Shown here: positions 40,907-48,737 of the stretch, one piece after another
Position numbering within the stretch: position 1 is the first letter of the stretch
Layout: each line of letters starts with the position of its first letter
DNA from: Halomicroarcula saliterrae
GTDB lineage: Archaea; Halobacteriota; Halobacteria; Halobacteriales; Haloarculaceae
Assembly: GCF_031624395.1 (NCBI RefSeq)
Contig: NZ_JAMQON010000008.1
Location: 1 to 64,000 of the forward strand
Reading direction: 5' to 3'
Length of the DNA: 64,000 nt
The notes under the pieces: generated by a model
What the model saw: only the letters and a program-made list of their open reading frames with translations
Database searches by the model: none
Told to the model about the DNA's origin: nothing
Translations under genes and position numbers: made by a program

Positions 40907-41821
40907 ATGGAACATGATCATGCTACTGAGAATGGTCACGAGCACAGTGTTAGCGGCGGCGATAGCATCAGTAAACTCGGTGCCGTAGCAGGTATCAATC
41001 TGGTCGGATTCGTCGCTGAATTAGCTGGTGGGCTCTTGTTTGGTTCCGTCGCATTACTGAGTGACGCGCTGCATATGCTGTTTGACGCGCTGGCGTACGT
41101 GATGGCCTTTGCAGCTGCGGCCGTCGCTGACCGGTACGATAGGTCGCCGGAGTGGTCCTATGGGCTGCACCGACTCGAACCGCTCGCCGCGTTTCTGAAC
41201 GGTGCGCTGTTGATTCCAATGGTAATCTACATCGTCTACGAGTCGTATCAGCGGTTTCTGAACCCGATTGATATTGGAACAGGCCCAACACTCGCAATCG
41301 CAGTGGCTGGCCTCGTAATCAATCTCGTGTCGGTCTATGTCGTCCAGGGTGGTGAGATGAATCTCAACGAACGCGGCGCGTTTTATCATCTGCTCGGTGA
41401 TGCCGGCGGATCGGTCGCTGTTATTGTTTCAGTGGTGGCGATTGACCTCACCGGCCTTCGAGTCATCGACCCCGTTGTCGCTATTCTCATCGCCGGTATC
41501 GTTCTCTGGTCGGCTGGGAAACTCTTGCGAGGCAGCGGTATCATCTTCCTTCATAAAGGCCCCATCTCCGGTGAGGAAGTGGAGACAGCTGTCCTCCGTA
41601 TCGACGGCGTCGAAGCTATCGAAGACCTCCACACGTGGCAGATCTGTAGCGAACTGACAATCGCGACGTTACACCTACGGACGGCAGTCGAGACGCTCGC
41701 CGCAGCGGACCGAATTCGCCGAGAGGTCCACGAGGCATTAGCCGATATTGGCGTGAATCACGCCACAATCGAATTCCTGCACAGTGAGCACGACGACCGC
41801 CTCGACGCCCACACTCACTGA
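40907..41821 (+). CDS. Cation diffusion facilitator (Zn/Cd-type exporter)
   Basis: About 304 residues from ATG 40907; an ATG at 40886 would add seven residues. Six transmembrane helices: LGAVAGINLVGFVAELAGGL, then VALLSDALHMLFDALAYVMA with the metal-site Asp/His pair in SDALHMLFDA. Helix 5 carries HLLGDAGGSVAV, the second site. The N-terminus is His-rich (MEHDHATENGHEHS), a metal-collecting tail. The C-terminal cytoplasmic domain reads VEAIEDLHTWQICSELTIAT, the typical CDF end. It uses the proton gradient to export Zn2+, Cd2+ or similar. The stop codon is two bases before the next ATG, so it leads an operon with the SpoIIAA-like protein. Confidence 0.88.
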   Translation: MEHDHATENGHEHSVSGGDSISKLGAVAGINLVGFVAELAGGLLFGSVALLSDALHMLFDALAYVMAFAAAAVADRYDRSPEWSYGLHRLEPLAAFLNGALLIPMVIYIVYESYQRFLNPIDIGTGPTLAIAVAGLVINLVSVYVVQGGEMNLNERGAFYHLLGDAGGSVAVIVSVVAIDLTGLRVIDPVVAILIAGIVLWSAGKLLRGSGIIFLHKGPISGEEVETAVLRIDGVEAIEDLHTWQICSELTIATLHLRTAVETLAAADRIRREVHEALADIGVNHATIEFLHSEHDDRLDAHTH

Positions 41822-41823
41822 CG

Positions 41824-42267
41824 ATGACTCCAACTACGACTCACGACGACACGCACCAGGACCACACTGGCACTCCGATGTATGAACTCTTGGGGGCAAC
41901 CGAAGATAATGTCATCGCGCTCCGGATGCACAAGGGAACACGATCAGGGTACCAGGAGTTCTACGAGTTGTTAAGTGAGAAAACCATCCAATACGGGGCG
42001 ATCCATGTCTACGAGGAGACCACTGACTGGACTGTGTGGACGTTCCTGACACACCTCGCCGGCCTGATTCCTGACCTACGATATGGATCGGAGTTCGCCA
42101 TCGAGCGATACGCTGCAGTCGGTGACAACGTGTGGGCGAGGCTACTCTATGAATTGTGGAAGGTGATTCGTCCTCTCTGGCCCGTTGCACCGACGGAAAT
42201 GCGGTATTTCGATGTCGATGACCGCGACGAAGCACTTCGCTGGGTCAAATACGGTGAGATAGTATGA
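41824..42267 (+). CDS. SpoIIAA-like (STAS-fold) protein
   Basis: A 147-residue protein. After a His-rich N-terminus (HDDTHQDHTGTP) it has the SpoIIAA-like pattern: VIALRMHKGTRSGYQEFYEL, FAIERYAAVGDNVWARLLYE, then MRYFDVDDRDEALRWVKYG. This family adopts a STAS-like fold and often accompanies transporters. It lies two bases after the CDF gene and is presumably co-expressed, perhaps as an accessory factor for the metal exporter. The His-rich start, shared with the CDF protein, suggests metal binding. Confidence 0.75.
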   Translation: MTPTTTHDDTHQDHTGTPMYELLGATEDNVIALRMHKGTRSGYQEFYELLSEKTIQYGAIHVYEETTDWTVWTFLTHLAGLIPDLRYGSEFAIERYAAVGDNVWARLLYELWKVIRPLWPVAPTEMRYFDVDDRDEALRWVKYGEIV

Positions 42268-42284
42268 GAATCTCTCAGGTTACG

Positions 42285-42517
42285 CGTAATCCCCAGAGTG
42301 TGGGGTTCATTCGTTTCTCGTCGGCGCTATAATCGCGACGGATTCCCAGAAAGTAGCGATACACGGAACGTTGACGATTGTCGTCTCTGCCCTCTTCCCA
42401 TTTGCTGAAGAGCCATGGCTGCGGGAACACTATGGCGAAGAGTATGAAGCATTCCGTGAGCGGACCCCTCGGTTTGTCGGGTGGGATTTGCTGACCAAAC
42501 TTTTGGGCGTGTCGTAG
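42285..42517 (+). pseudogene. C-terminal remnant of an isoprenylcysteine-methyltransferase-like membrane protein
   Basis: A frame from about 42285 to the TAG at 42515-42517 has no start codon. It reads VHSFLVGAIIATDSQKVAIH, then FAEEPWLREHYGEEYEAFRE and TPRFVGWDLL. The E-E-x-W-L-R-E-x-Y-G-x-E-Y-x-x-F...V-x-R-F-V-G end is that of ICMT/PEMT-type membrane methyltransferases. The front part of the gene is missing. It sits directly after the SpoIIAA-like gene, so a deletion probably joined it to the CDF operon. Confidence 0.6.
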
Positions 42518-42541
42518 GACTCTCTCGGTTTCACTACATTC

Positions 42542-43744
42542 TCAGTCTGCTGGGCTGAAATCGGCAATTTCGCTGGAGCGTGTTGCTGATTCTATCGAGT
42601 AGACTAGACTCCCAGTGAACAAAGCAATACTCCCGGCGATAAAGAGTACACCTAGCGGTGATGCTGGGTCAACGAAGACCCAGTACAGTGGCGCCGCAAT
42701 CGATGGCCCCGCTGCGAGAATCGCGATTTTCGCTACCAGCGGGCCACAGCACCCACAGGTACACGAGCCAACAACTGTCGCTGTGCCTGCAGTCCCCTCT
42801 GTAAGTCCAGCACTCTCCTCGATTCGCCAGTACCGAGCGATAATCCCTGCATTGAATCCGATGAGCGAACTCAGGAGACCAACAACTATCACCAGCCCTG
42901 GAGAGATTGCGAGGAAGAACGGAATGTGCGGCCGGACAACTTCGAGTGTCGGCCAAGAAACCAGTTGATAAATGACCGGTAAGACGACCAGTTTCGGCTC
43001 GTGTGGTAGCCCTTCTTCGGGAAATACGGAGAGATATCCTGTAATGAAGAGGAAAAACAGCCCAACGACGACCGCCACACCAATGCCGAAACGCCGGGCC
43101 ACTGGGTCACGGAAGACGTCTCGAATAACGTGGGCTGCATCTTTTTTGAGGATATACCCAACAGCGATGGGGAGACTCAATGCCAGCAAGTATCCGAGGG
43201 GATGGGAGTTACTCGCTGGTCCTGGGATGAGATATGGGTAGGTCACCCACAGCCCCAAAATGAACCCAAGTCCGGTGTATCGAGGGCGCGTCCGCCATCT
43301 AAACCAACCGATTGAGAGACTCCCAATCATGATAGTAAGCCCGACAGCGAACGCTATCAAGGGGTACAACGACCGCGAAAACGGCATAGTCGCAGCCGAG
43401 TACTGGACATCAATCGAGAGTGCATCGAACAGAACAGCTCCCGTCGCTGCTGTTACGATACCGATAAAGACACCGGTGAGGGCCTGTTCGGGAGTGAGTC
43501 GACTATGTCGTTTGAATCCGACAGCTCCACCGACAATAGCAATCCCAACGAGGGTGAGCATGGCCCCATGTATCTCTGTGAGACCAGCGGCTCCGGTCAC
43601 GCTATGTGCTGACGCGGTTGGGACCTGTGTCAATGCAATAATACAGGAGACAAGCACCGTGCCTGTCCGAACCCCGACGCCAGTCGAGCGAGTATTTGCT
43701 GACCCAGGTTGTATCTGCCACTGAGACCGGGTTCCCGTACTCAT
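42542..43744 (-). CDS. Polytopic membrane protein with a Cys cluster
   Basis: About 400 residues from ATG 43744, starting MSTGTRSQWQIQPG; an ATG 15 codons earlier is possible. It has a signal-like first helix (VLVSCIIALTQVPTASAHSV) and about nine further helices. Near the C-terminus, the Cys-rich segment VVGSCTCGCCGPLVAKIAIL sits at the edge of a helix. Four cysteines in seven residues could bind Cu or another soft metal or form a redox centre. A soluble loop has EEGLPHEPKLV. I do not recognise the family. Neighbours are a 144-residue membrane protein, a halocyanin and the CDF exporter, so a metal or redox role is likely. Confidence 0.65.
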   Translation of the reverse strand: MSTGTRSQWQIQPGSANTRSTGVGVRTGTVLVSCIIALTQVPTASAHSVTGAAGLTEIHGAMLTLVGIAIVGGAVGFKRHSRLTPEQALTGVFIGIVTAATGAVLFDALSIDVQYSAATMPFSRSLYPLIAFAVGLTIMIGSLSIGWFRWRTRPRYTGLGFILGLWVTYPYLIPGPASNSHPLGYLLALSLPIAVGYILKKDAAHVIRDVFRDPVARRFGIGVAVVVGLFFLFITGYLSVFPEEGLPHEPKLVVLPVIYQLVSWPTLEVVRPHIPFFLAISPGLVIVVGLLSSLIGFNAGIIARYWRIEESAGLTEGTAGTATVVGSCTCGCCGPLVAKIAILAAGPSIAAPLYWVFVDPASPLGVLFIAGSIALFTGSLVYSIESATRSSEIADFSPAD

Positions 43745-43894
43745 AGTACTATAGAATTTGGGTCCATCGTTTTGCATCCACTGGTACACCCTTCGAATTC
43801 CGTTGTCGTCGTCGGGATTTCTGAAACCACTCTGTCGATTCGCTCTTTTGCTTGCGATGCTTGTATGCTAGACGCTTGTATTTGCGTTTCATGT

Positions 43895-44329
43895 TCATCC
43901 GGAATCCATGAAGGCGATGAACTGAATGTGTTTGAGGAACCAAAACGGGAGGAATACACCGACCAGTGCAGCGAGTAGCACCGTCGTTGAAACTTGCCAT
44001 ACAATCTCTGCGATGACTGTTCCAAGAACTAGTACACCGTTGTACGCGATGGCGTTTATGACGATATCCGCTCCTGACTCAGGACGAGGCCAGTCGAGTA
44101 CAGTGACTGAAATTGTGGGTGCCCGGCCCGTCCATATCACCAGTATGAGTCCTCCAACCCCACAAGAGAACCATGCCAGTACGGTTGGTGGCCACGAGAA
44201 GAGAATCGTACTGACGATAATCAGCAAAAGGACCGGAAGTACCGTTCCGACGATTTCGATGGCAGTGAACTCTCTAAACACAGAATAGTCTGTGCCACTC
44301 TGCTCAATCATAATAGGCGTTGCATCCAT
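43895..44329 (-). CDS. Membrane protein, four helices, unknown function
   Basis: A 144-residue protein with hydrophobic segments at about 29-47 (VLPVLLLIIVSTILFSW), 49-67 (TVLAWFSCGVGGLILVIW), 92-113 (IAYNGVLVLGTVIAEIVWQV) and 115-138 (LLAALVGVFLPFWFLKHIQF). A short polar N-terminus (EQSGTDYSVFREF) precedes them. No motif was recognised. It is the upstream neighbour of the Cys-cluster protein on the same strand (about 150 bases) and lies beside a divergent halocyanin gene. Met7 is an alternative start. Confidence 0.65.
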   Translation of the reverse strand: MDATPIMIEQSGTDYSVFREFTAIEIVGTVLPVLLLIIVSTILFSWPPTVLAWFSCGVGGLILVIWTGRAPTISVTVLDWPRPESGADIVINAIAYNGVLVLGTVIAEIVWQVSTTVLLAALVGVFLPFWFLKHIQFIAFMDSG

Positions 44330-44514
44330 TGGAAGTTGGGTAAGTCCTATTCACTTCGTATCTCGACACTGGGGCTAGCAGCGCTGAAACTGCCAACATT
44401 TGTGCGCTATTCTCTATTTCGGCTATCGCGGTTCGGGTATATCAACGCATGGCGATGTCCTATGATGTGGGAAGCCGCACCTGTCTCATAATCAGGTACT
44501 GTATATTGACCAGT

Positions 44515-45045
44515 ATGGAGCGCAGACAACTTCTCAAAACTACCGGCTTGTTAACGACCGGTGGAGTCATTGGCCTCGCTGGATGCAGCTCTGCGGAAGA
44601 AAACGGTAGCAACCGGACCAATACTAGAGAGCCGAACACTGTCCTGATGATTACTGAGGGCGGTGAGTACTATTTTGACCCAATCGGATTATTCGTCGAG
44701 CCTGGTGAGACTGTCACGTTTGAAATCCGGGGTGGCCGTCATTCAGCGACAGCGTACACTGAGGAGGCTACTTCGGCATCGGTAACGCGCATTCCTGCGG
44801 GTGCTGACTCTTTCGATAGTGGCACTCTCAATGCGCAAGGGGCCACATTTAATCATACGTTTGAAACAACAGGGACATACGATTATTTCTGTATCCCACA
44901 CAAAACCATTGGAATGGTTGGCCGCATTGTGGTCGGTGAACCTGGTGGACCGGCTCAGGGGAGTATGCCACCGGACGGTTCTGTCCCAGAGAGTCAAACA
45001 ATCGTTAATCAGGGCTCGCTATCTTATGAAGACTTCACCGGATGA
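44515..45045 (+). CDS. Halocyanin-type cupredoxin, Tat lipoprotein
   Basis: About 176 residues from ATG 44515 (MERRQLLKTTGLLTTGGVIG). The N-terminus is a Tat-like signal with an RRQ motif and a lipobox LAGCSS, so it is exported and anchored to the outside of the membrane. The type-1 copper ligands are in order: His in RGGRHSATAY, then Cys and His in YDYFCIPHKT, and Met in IGMVGRIV. It is a small blue copper electron carrier. The tail (GGPAQGSMPPDGSVPESQTI) is disordered. A TATA-like GTATATC lies about 75 bases upstream. A second, similar protein lies at 62112. Confidence 0.85.
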   Translation: MERRQLLKTTGLLTTGGVIGLAGCSSAEENGSNRTNTREPNTVLMITEGGEYYFDPIGLFVEPGETVTFEIRGGRHSATAYTEEATSASVTRIPAGADSFDSGTLNAQGATFNHTFETTGTYDYFCIPHKTIGMVGRIVVGEPGGPAQGSMPPDGSVPESQTIVNQGSLSYEDFTG

Positions 45046-45109
45046 TGTACGGTATGACCGATAGCTTGTGTCGATTCACCGTGTAGAAGAAGGAGGCACA
45101 TACGAGCTA

Positions 45110-45847
45110 TCAGAATCCACCTGTCGAAGAAATATATGCACCTGCGAACTGTAATGCGTTGTACGCGCCGTGCATCAGGGCTGGGACGGTGAGATTGCCG
45201 GTGTACTCGTATGCGCCACCCAAGACCAGTGCCAAAATAAAGGCAATGGCTATGTAGACAAGTTTCCCCTCGCCCGACAACGAGAAGAGGTGGATTGATG
45301 CGAACAGTGCGCTTGCCAATATCACTGCTCTTGTGGGGTGGAGTGACTCTGCGAGTGTCCCCTGAACGAGTCCTCTGAACAGCAGTTCCTCACCTGGGCC
45401 CACTAACAGAAACGAGAGCGGGATGAGAATGAGAAACACGACTGGGTTCTGTTGACCGATGGTAACAACGGTGTTCTGCGCTGATTCGATATCCAGTATT
45501 GAGATTATTCCTGAGACTGACAACAGAAGAAGGATAAGAGCGATTGTCCCAACGACTGTGACTGCGATATCACGCTTATTGGGTACCGAAACGGGGACGA
45601 ATCCGAATCCGAGCCCTCGAATTTTGAGATATACGAGTGCAAGGCCGCCAAAGGTGAGTCCCTGCAGTAGAACTGTACTCAGGAGTAGCCGTAGCGATGG
45701 CCGTGATGAGACATCGATTCCGACCACAAGCAGCACTGACGAGGCTCCAAGGACTACCATCGACCCGATAACGATTGGGACAAAAGTCAGTCCGATTGCA
45801 GTTGCGACAGAACGGATTCCTGTATCGAACCCGGATGTGTTATTCAA
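45110..45847 (-). CDS. CPBP-family intramembrane metalloprotease (CAAX-type)
   Basis: A 245-residue membrane protein with about eight helices. The conserved motifs are EELLFRGLVQG (residues about 150-160, Glu-Glu-x3-Arg), SIHLFSLSGEG after helix 6 (His), and LMHGAYNALQF (His-x3-Asn) near the C-terminus. These are the three motifs of the CPBP/Abi proteases, related to eukaryotic Rce1, which cut membrane-bound substrates. The last helix ends ISSTGGF. The gene is convergent with the halocyanin gene. Its substrate is not known. Confidence 0.8.
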   Translation of the reverse strand: MNNTSGFDTGIRSVATAIGLTFVPIVIGSMVVLGASSVLLVVGIDVSSRPSLRLLLSTVLLQGLTFGGLALVYLKIRGLGFGFVPVSVPNKRDIAVTVVGTIALILLLLSVSGIISILDIESAQNTVVTIGQQNPVVFLILIPLSFLLVGPGEELLFRGLVQGTLAESLHPTRAVILASALFASIHLFSLSGEGKLVYIAIAFILALVLGGAYEYTGNLTVPALMHGAYNALQFAGAYISSTGGF

Positions 45848-46117
45848 AATGCAACCCCACCATCTAGCAACTGCTTATTTTTGCCATGGTTATACATCTG
45901 GCGAGAATCATCAGTGACTCTGCTGTCAGCCTGTTTCTGAGACATTGTAATGCGCCGATAGCACGATTTTTGGGCCAACAAATTCAGTCAGTAATTCACA
46001 GTTCAATACTATAGTGGCACCTCGGATTCCTACCAACTGGGACACCGCCGCATGTTCATACGATACGGGCACCTTCTGTGTGATAAGGACCACCATGACT
46101 TCCGGAGGGACGTAACG

Positions 46118-47095
46118 ATGTCTGATGATATCACTACACGGACCAGCGGTGACCGTGAACATGAGTCCCAGAAGCAGGAACCAGAGCGCGATGGCTCTGC
46201 CATCGAAGCCTGCCCAGAGTGTGGTGGTGGTATAATTGAAGACGAGGCTCACGGTGAACAGACCTGTGAGAGCTGTGGGTTAGTTTTCGAGGAAGCTCTC
46301 GTCGATCGAGGACCAGAGTGGCGAACCTTCGAAGCTGGCGACAACAGCAAAAAGAGTCGTGTAGGCGCTCCGACAACTAAGCTGATGCACGATAAGGGAC
46401 TGAGTACAAAAATCAGCTGGCAGGACAAAGATGCCAATGGGGCAGCCATAGCTGCTCGGAAGCGGGCACGCTTACAGCGTCTTCGAACGTGGGACGAACG
46501 ATTTCGGGCCAAGGACGCCACTGAACGGAACCTCAAACAGGCGTTCGGGGAAATCGACCGGATGGCATCCGCATTAGGTATCCCGGAATCTGTTCGTGAA
46601 ACTGCTGGTGTACTATACCGGCGGGCAGCCGAAGAGGATCTACTCCCGGGGCGGTCAATAGAGGGCATGTCAACAGCAGCGTTGTATGCAGCCGCGCGGC
46701 AACAGGGAATGCCCCGTCCCCTTTCAGCGTTTGCTGATGTCAGTCGAGTCGAAGAGATTCGGATCCAACGGGCCTATCGATATCTCTCCCGTGAGCTCGG
46801 ACTGACACTCGAACCCGAGGATCCTACGGAATACTTGCCTCAGTTCGCTTCTGCACTCGATGTGAGTGAGGAAGCACAGCGAGTGGCTCGCGACATTCTA
46901 GAAGTAGCGACTCAAAACGCGATTCAAAGTGGGAAGAGTCCAGCCGGATTAGCGGCCGCAGCATTGTATGCTTCTACCCACCTTACGAACGAGCAGTTAA
47001 CACAAGAGACTGTGAGTAACGTCTGTCACATCTGCCAGACGACTATCCGGAGTCGCTATCAAGAACTCCTCGAAGTATACGCGGAACATCAATAA
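46118..47095 (+). CDS. tfb: Transcription initiation factor TFB
   Basis: About 325 residues from ATG 46118 (MSDDITTRTSGDREHE); a frame upstream to 46052 exists but adds non-conserved residues. The zinc ribbon is CPECGGGIIEDEAHGEQTCE then SCG (Cys-x2-Cys ... Cys-x2-Cys). The B-finger region RRGPEW...SRVGAP is present as EWRTFEAGDNSKKSRVGAPT. Two cyclin-like repeats follow; the first includes IDRMASALGIPESVRETAGV and the second ESPTEYLPQFASALDVSEEA (about 240). Haloarchaea use several TFBs to direct different gene sets; this plasmid copy could serve the metal-resistance genes around it. Confidence 0.9.
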   Translation: MSDDITTRTSGDREHESQKQEPERDGSAIEACPECGGGIIEDEAHGEQTCESCGLVFEEALVDRGPEWRTFEAGDNSKKSRVGAPTTKLMHDKGLSTKISWQDKDANGAAIAARKRARLQRLRTWDERFRAKDATERNLKQAFGEIDRMASALGIPESVRETAGVLYRRAAEEDLLPGRSIEGMSTAALYAAARQQGMPRPLSAFADVSRVEEIRIQRAYRYLSRELGLTLEPEDPTEYLPQFASALDVSEEAQRVARDILEVATQNAIQSGKSPAGLAAAALYASTHLTNEQLTQETVSNVCHICQTTIRSRYQELLEVYAEHQ

Positions 47096-47232
47096 CAGTG
47101 CCTGCATGTTCGAGACCCTTTCAGCGACTGAACACACCGAGTTGTATCGAATACACCGATGGTCGATTAGCATTCAATACCGCCATAACAAAACTCACAT
47201 CTTCTCTCGCAAAAAAACGAGGCAGACAGCAA

Positions 47233-47610
47233 ATGGGTGACAATCCGGGTTCTACCGTCGACACACCCCCTTTTCAGGCTGTTGTTGACGCGTTAGATGA
47301 CCCAGATTGTCAAGCAATCCTCCGTGAAACAGTTGACCCTATGACTGCAACAGAACTTACCGAAGCGTGTGACATCCCTAAATCAACGTTGTACCGAAAA
47401 CTGGACCTATTGAGCACGGCATCTCTCGTTCGAGAACGGGATCAAATAAATCCTGGTGGTGGGCGTGTCACGCAGTATGAACGGGACTTCGAGGATATCA
47501 CCATTTCCATGACCAAGTCTGGTGAGTTCTCCGTCGCTGTTGACAGAGACCAGCGGACGACGGACGAACGGCTTGCAGATATCTGGTCCAAGATGGGTGA
47601 CGAGCTGTGA
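47233..47610 (+). CDS. Winged-HTH regulator paired with a small membrane protein
   Basis: About 125 residues from ATG 47233 (MGDNPGSTVDTPPFQAVVDA). The frame runs back to 47098, but the preceding segment is not conserved-looking. The HTH is PMTATELTEACDIPKSTLYRKLDLL (about 50-74), followed by a wing ERDQINPGGGRVTQYERD. The C-terminus is a short beta-plus-helix segment (DITISMTKSGEFSVAVDRDQ). Its stop overlaps the start of the 92-residue membrane protein by four bases. Such HTH plus small membrane protein pairs are frequent in haloarchaea and probably act as one unit. Confidence 0.75.
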   Translation: MGDNPGSTVDTPPFQAVVDALDDPDCQAILRETVDPMTATELTEACDIPKSTLYRKLDLLSTASLVRERDQINPGGGRVTQYERDFEDITISMTKSGEFSVAVDRDQRTTDERLADIWSKMGDEL

Positions 47611-47885
47611 ACGCTGTTTTGACCGCAATTGCGGCCGTGAAGTTGGTGATTTTGCTCCTTGGTGGCGCAATTACCTATATTGCGTTTAGGGCTTATCGGC
47701 ATACTAATTCCCCCTCGTTACGAGTGCTCGGTGTCGGATTCGGAATTATTACCTTCGGAGCGTTTCTCTCGGGTATCGCCAATCAGTTCTTTGCCGTCTC
47801 ACTTGCAGTCGGCGTGCTCGCAAATAGTGTCTTCGTCGCTGCTGGTCTTGCTGTAATCATGTATTCACTCTACATCCAGCAGTGA
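47607..47885 (+). CDS. Small membrane protein (DUF7521-like)
   Basis: A 92-residue protein with three helices (AVKLVILLLGGAITYIAFRA; LGVGFGIITFGAFLSGIANQ; LANSVFVAAGLAVIMYSLYI). It starts at a GTG that overlaps the stop of the HTH gene (GTGA), so the two are translationally coupled. I recall this family as DUF7521 from its regular pairing with an HTH protein; the name is uncertain. It may sense membrane state and modulate the regulator. Confidence 0.7.
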   Translation: MNAVLTAIAAVKLVILLLGGAITYIAFRAYRHTNSPSLRVLGVGFGIITFGAFLSGIANQFFAVSLAVGVLANSVFVAAGLAVIMYSLYIQQ

Positions 47886-48054
47886 ATTTTCTCGGCGACT
47901 GGATTGAGCTTAATAGGTTTCATCCCCGATGATGTTATAGAACGATTCCCAAGGTGTTGTTTGCATCCGCAATTAGGTGAACTAGCTATTAGAACGAGCA
48001 TGCGAACCTGATGCTGGCACAAAGTGTTTATCGACGAATCCAGACATTATCTCT

Positions 48055-48153
48055 ATGAGCAGATTCAGCCCGGTCGTCTGGGGAAGCGTTCTCCTCATGC
48101 TCGTTATTCTCGCGTTCACGCTCTATCGGTTCAGTAGAAGTAGAGTCGCGTAG
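48055..48153 (+). CDS. Very short single-helix membrane protein
   Basis: ATG 48055 to TAG 48151-48153, 32 codons: MSRFSPVVWGSVLLMLVILA then FTLYRFSRSRVA. It has one transmembrane helix followed by a basic tail, the usual inside-positive topology, and no frame errors. It is isolated in the 420-base gap between the DUF7521-like gene and the 143-residue membrane protein. Small one-helix proteins of this type are easily missed; reality is uncertain. The rest of 47886-48305 shows no gene. Confidence 0.5.
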   Translation: MSRFSPVVWGSVLLMLVILAFTLYRFSRSRVA

Positions 48154-48305
48154 AGCCGACGCGTGTGGACAATAGGTCAACTGTATCGAACGATTCGCAA
48201 TGCGAACACTACAGTGTGTGGAACTGTTCTATAACACTCTTTACATCTCTTACTTAGCGAGGTCTACTTGATGAGAACACACAATCAAGGAGTGGTAGTT
48301 CAGGA

Positions 48306-48737
48306 TTATTCGATGTCCTTTGAAGATGAAGTATCTACACTTTCCGGGGTGTTATTTTGAGTGTCTCCTCCTTTTTCGCTCGGTACTTTTGCTAACTCGC
48401 CCCATCCTGATATTTCCCATTCTGGGCCGTCTTTAGCTGATGAGTCGGCAGTTGTATCTTCGTTTTTAGAACTATCGCCCGTCTCTCGACCTGCCGGCCC
48501 AACGAGTTCTACCGGTCGGAGCCAGACAACCCATATAATGCAAACTGCGACACCATAGCCGAGTATCCACACAAAATCGGCCACTAAAGGGAGATTCGCC
48601 TGCTCCATGGTGTAGACTAGCAGTCCCGAACCAGCGACGACTGTGGCACTAAGCAGGACAAGAAATGGTCCGTAGGGGAGTCCAGATTGTTCATCGGCAG
48701 TGGGACTCTGTTCGGTGTCTTCGGATGTGCTACTCAT
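48306..48737 (-). CDS. Two-helix membrane protein downstream of a P1B ATPase
   Basis: A 143-residue protein. Residues 22-45 (PYGPFLVLLSATVVAGSGLL) and 52-74 (LVADFVWILGYGVAVCIIWV) are transmembrane helices. The long C-terminus is acidic and disordered, with many Ser/Thr/Glu/Asp. Its ATG overlaps the P1B ATPase stop codon by four bases (48734-48737), so it is the second gene of that operon. It could be an accessory subunit or metal-binding partner of the ATPase. No family was recognised. Confidence 0.75.
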   Translation of the reverse strand: MSSTSEDTEQSPTADEQSGLPYGPFLVLLSATVVAGSGLLVYTMEQANLPLVADFVWILGYGVAVCIIWVVWLRPVELVGPAGRETGDSSKNEDTTADSSAKDGPEWEISGWGELAKVPSEKGGDTQNNTPESVDTSSSKDIE

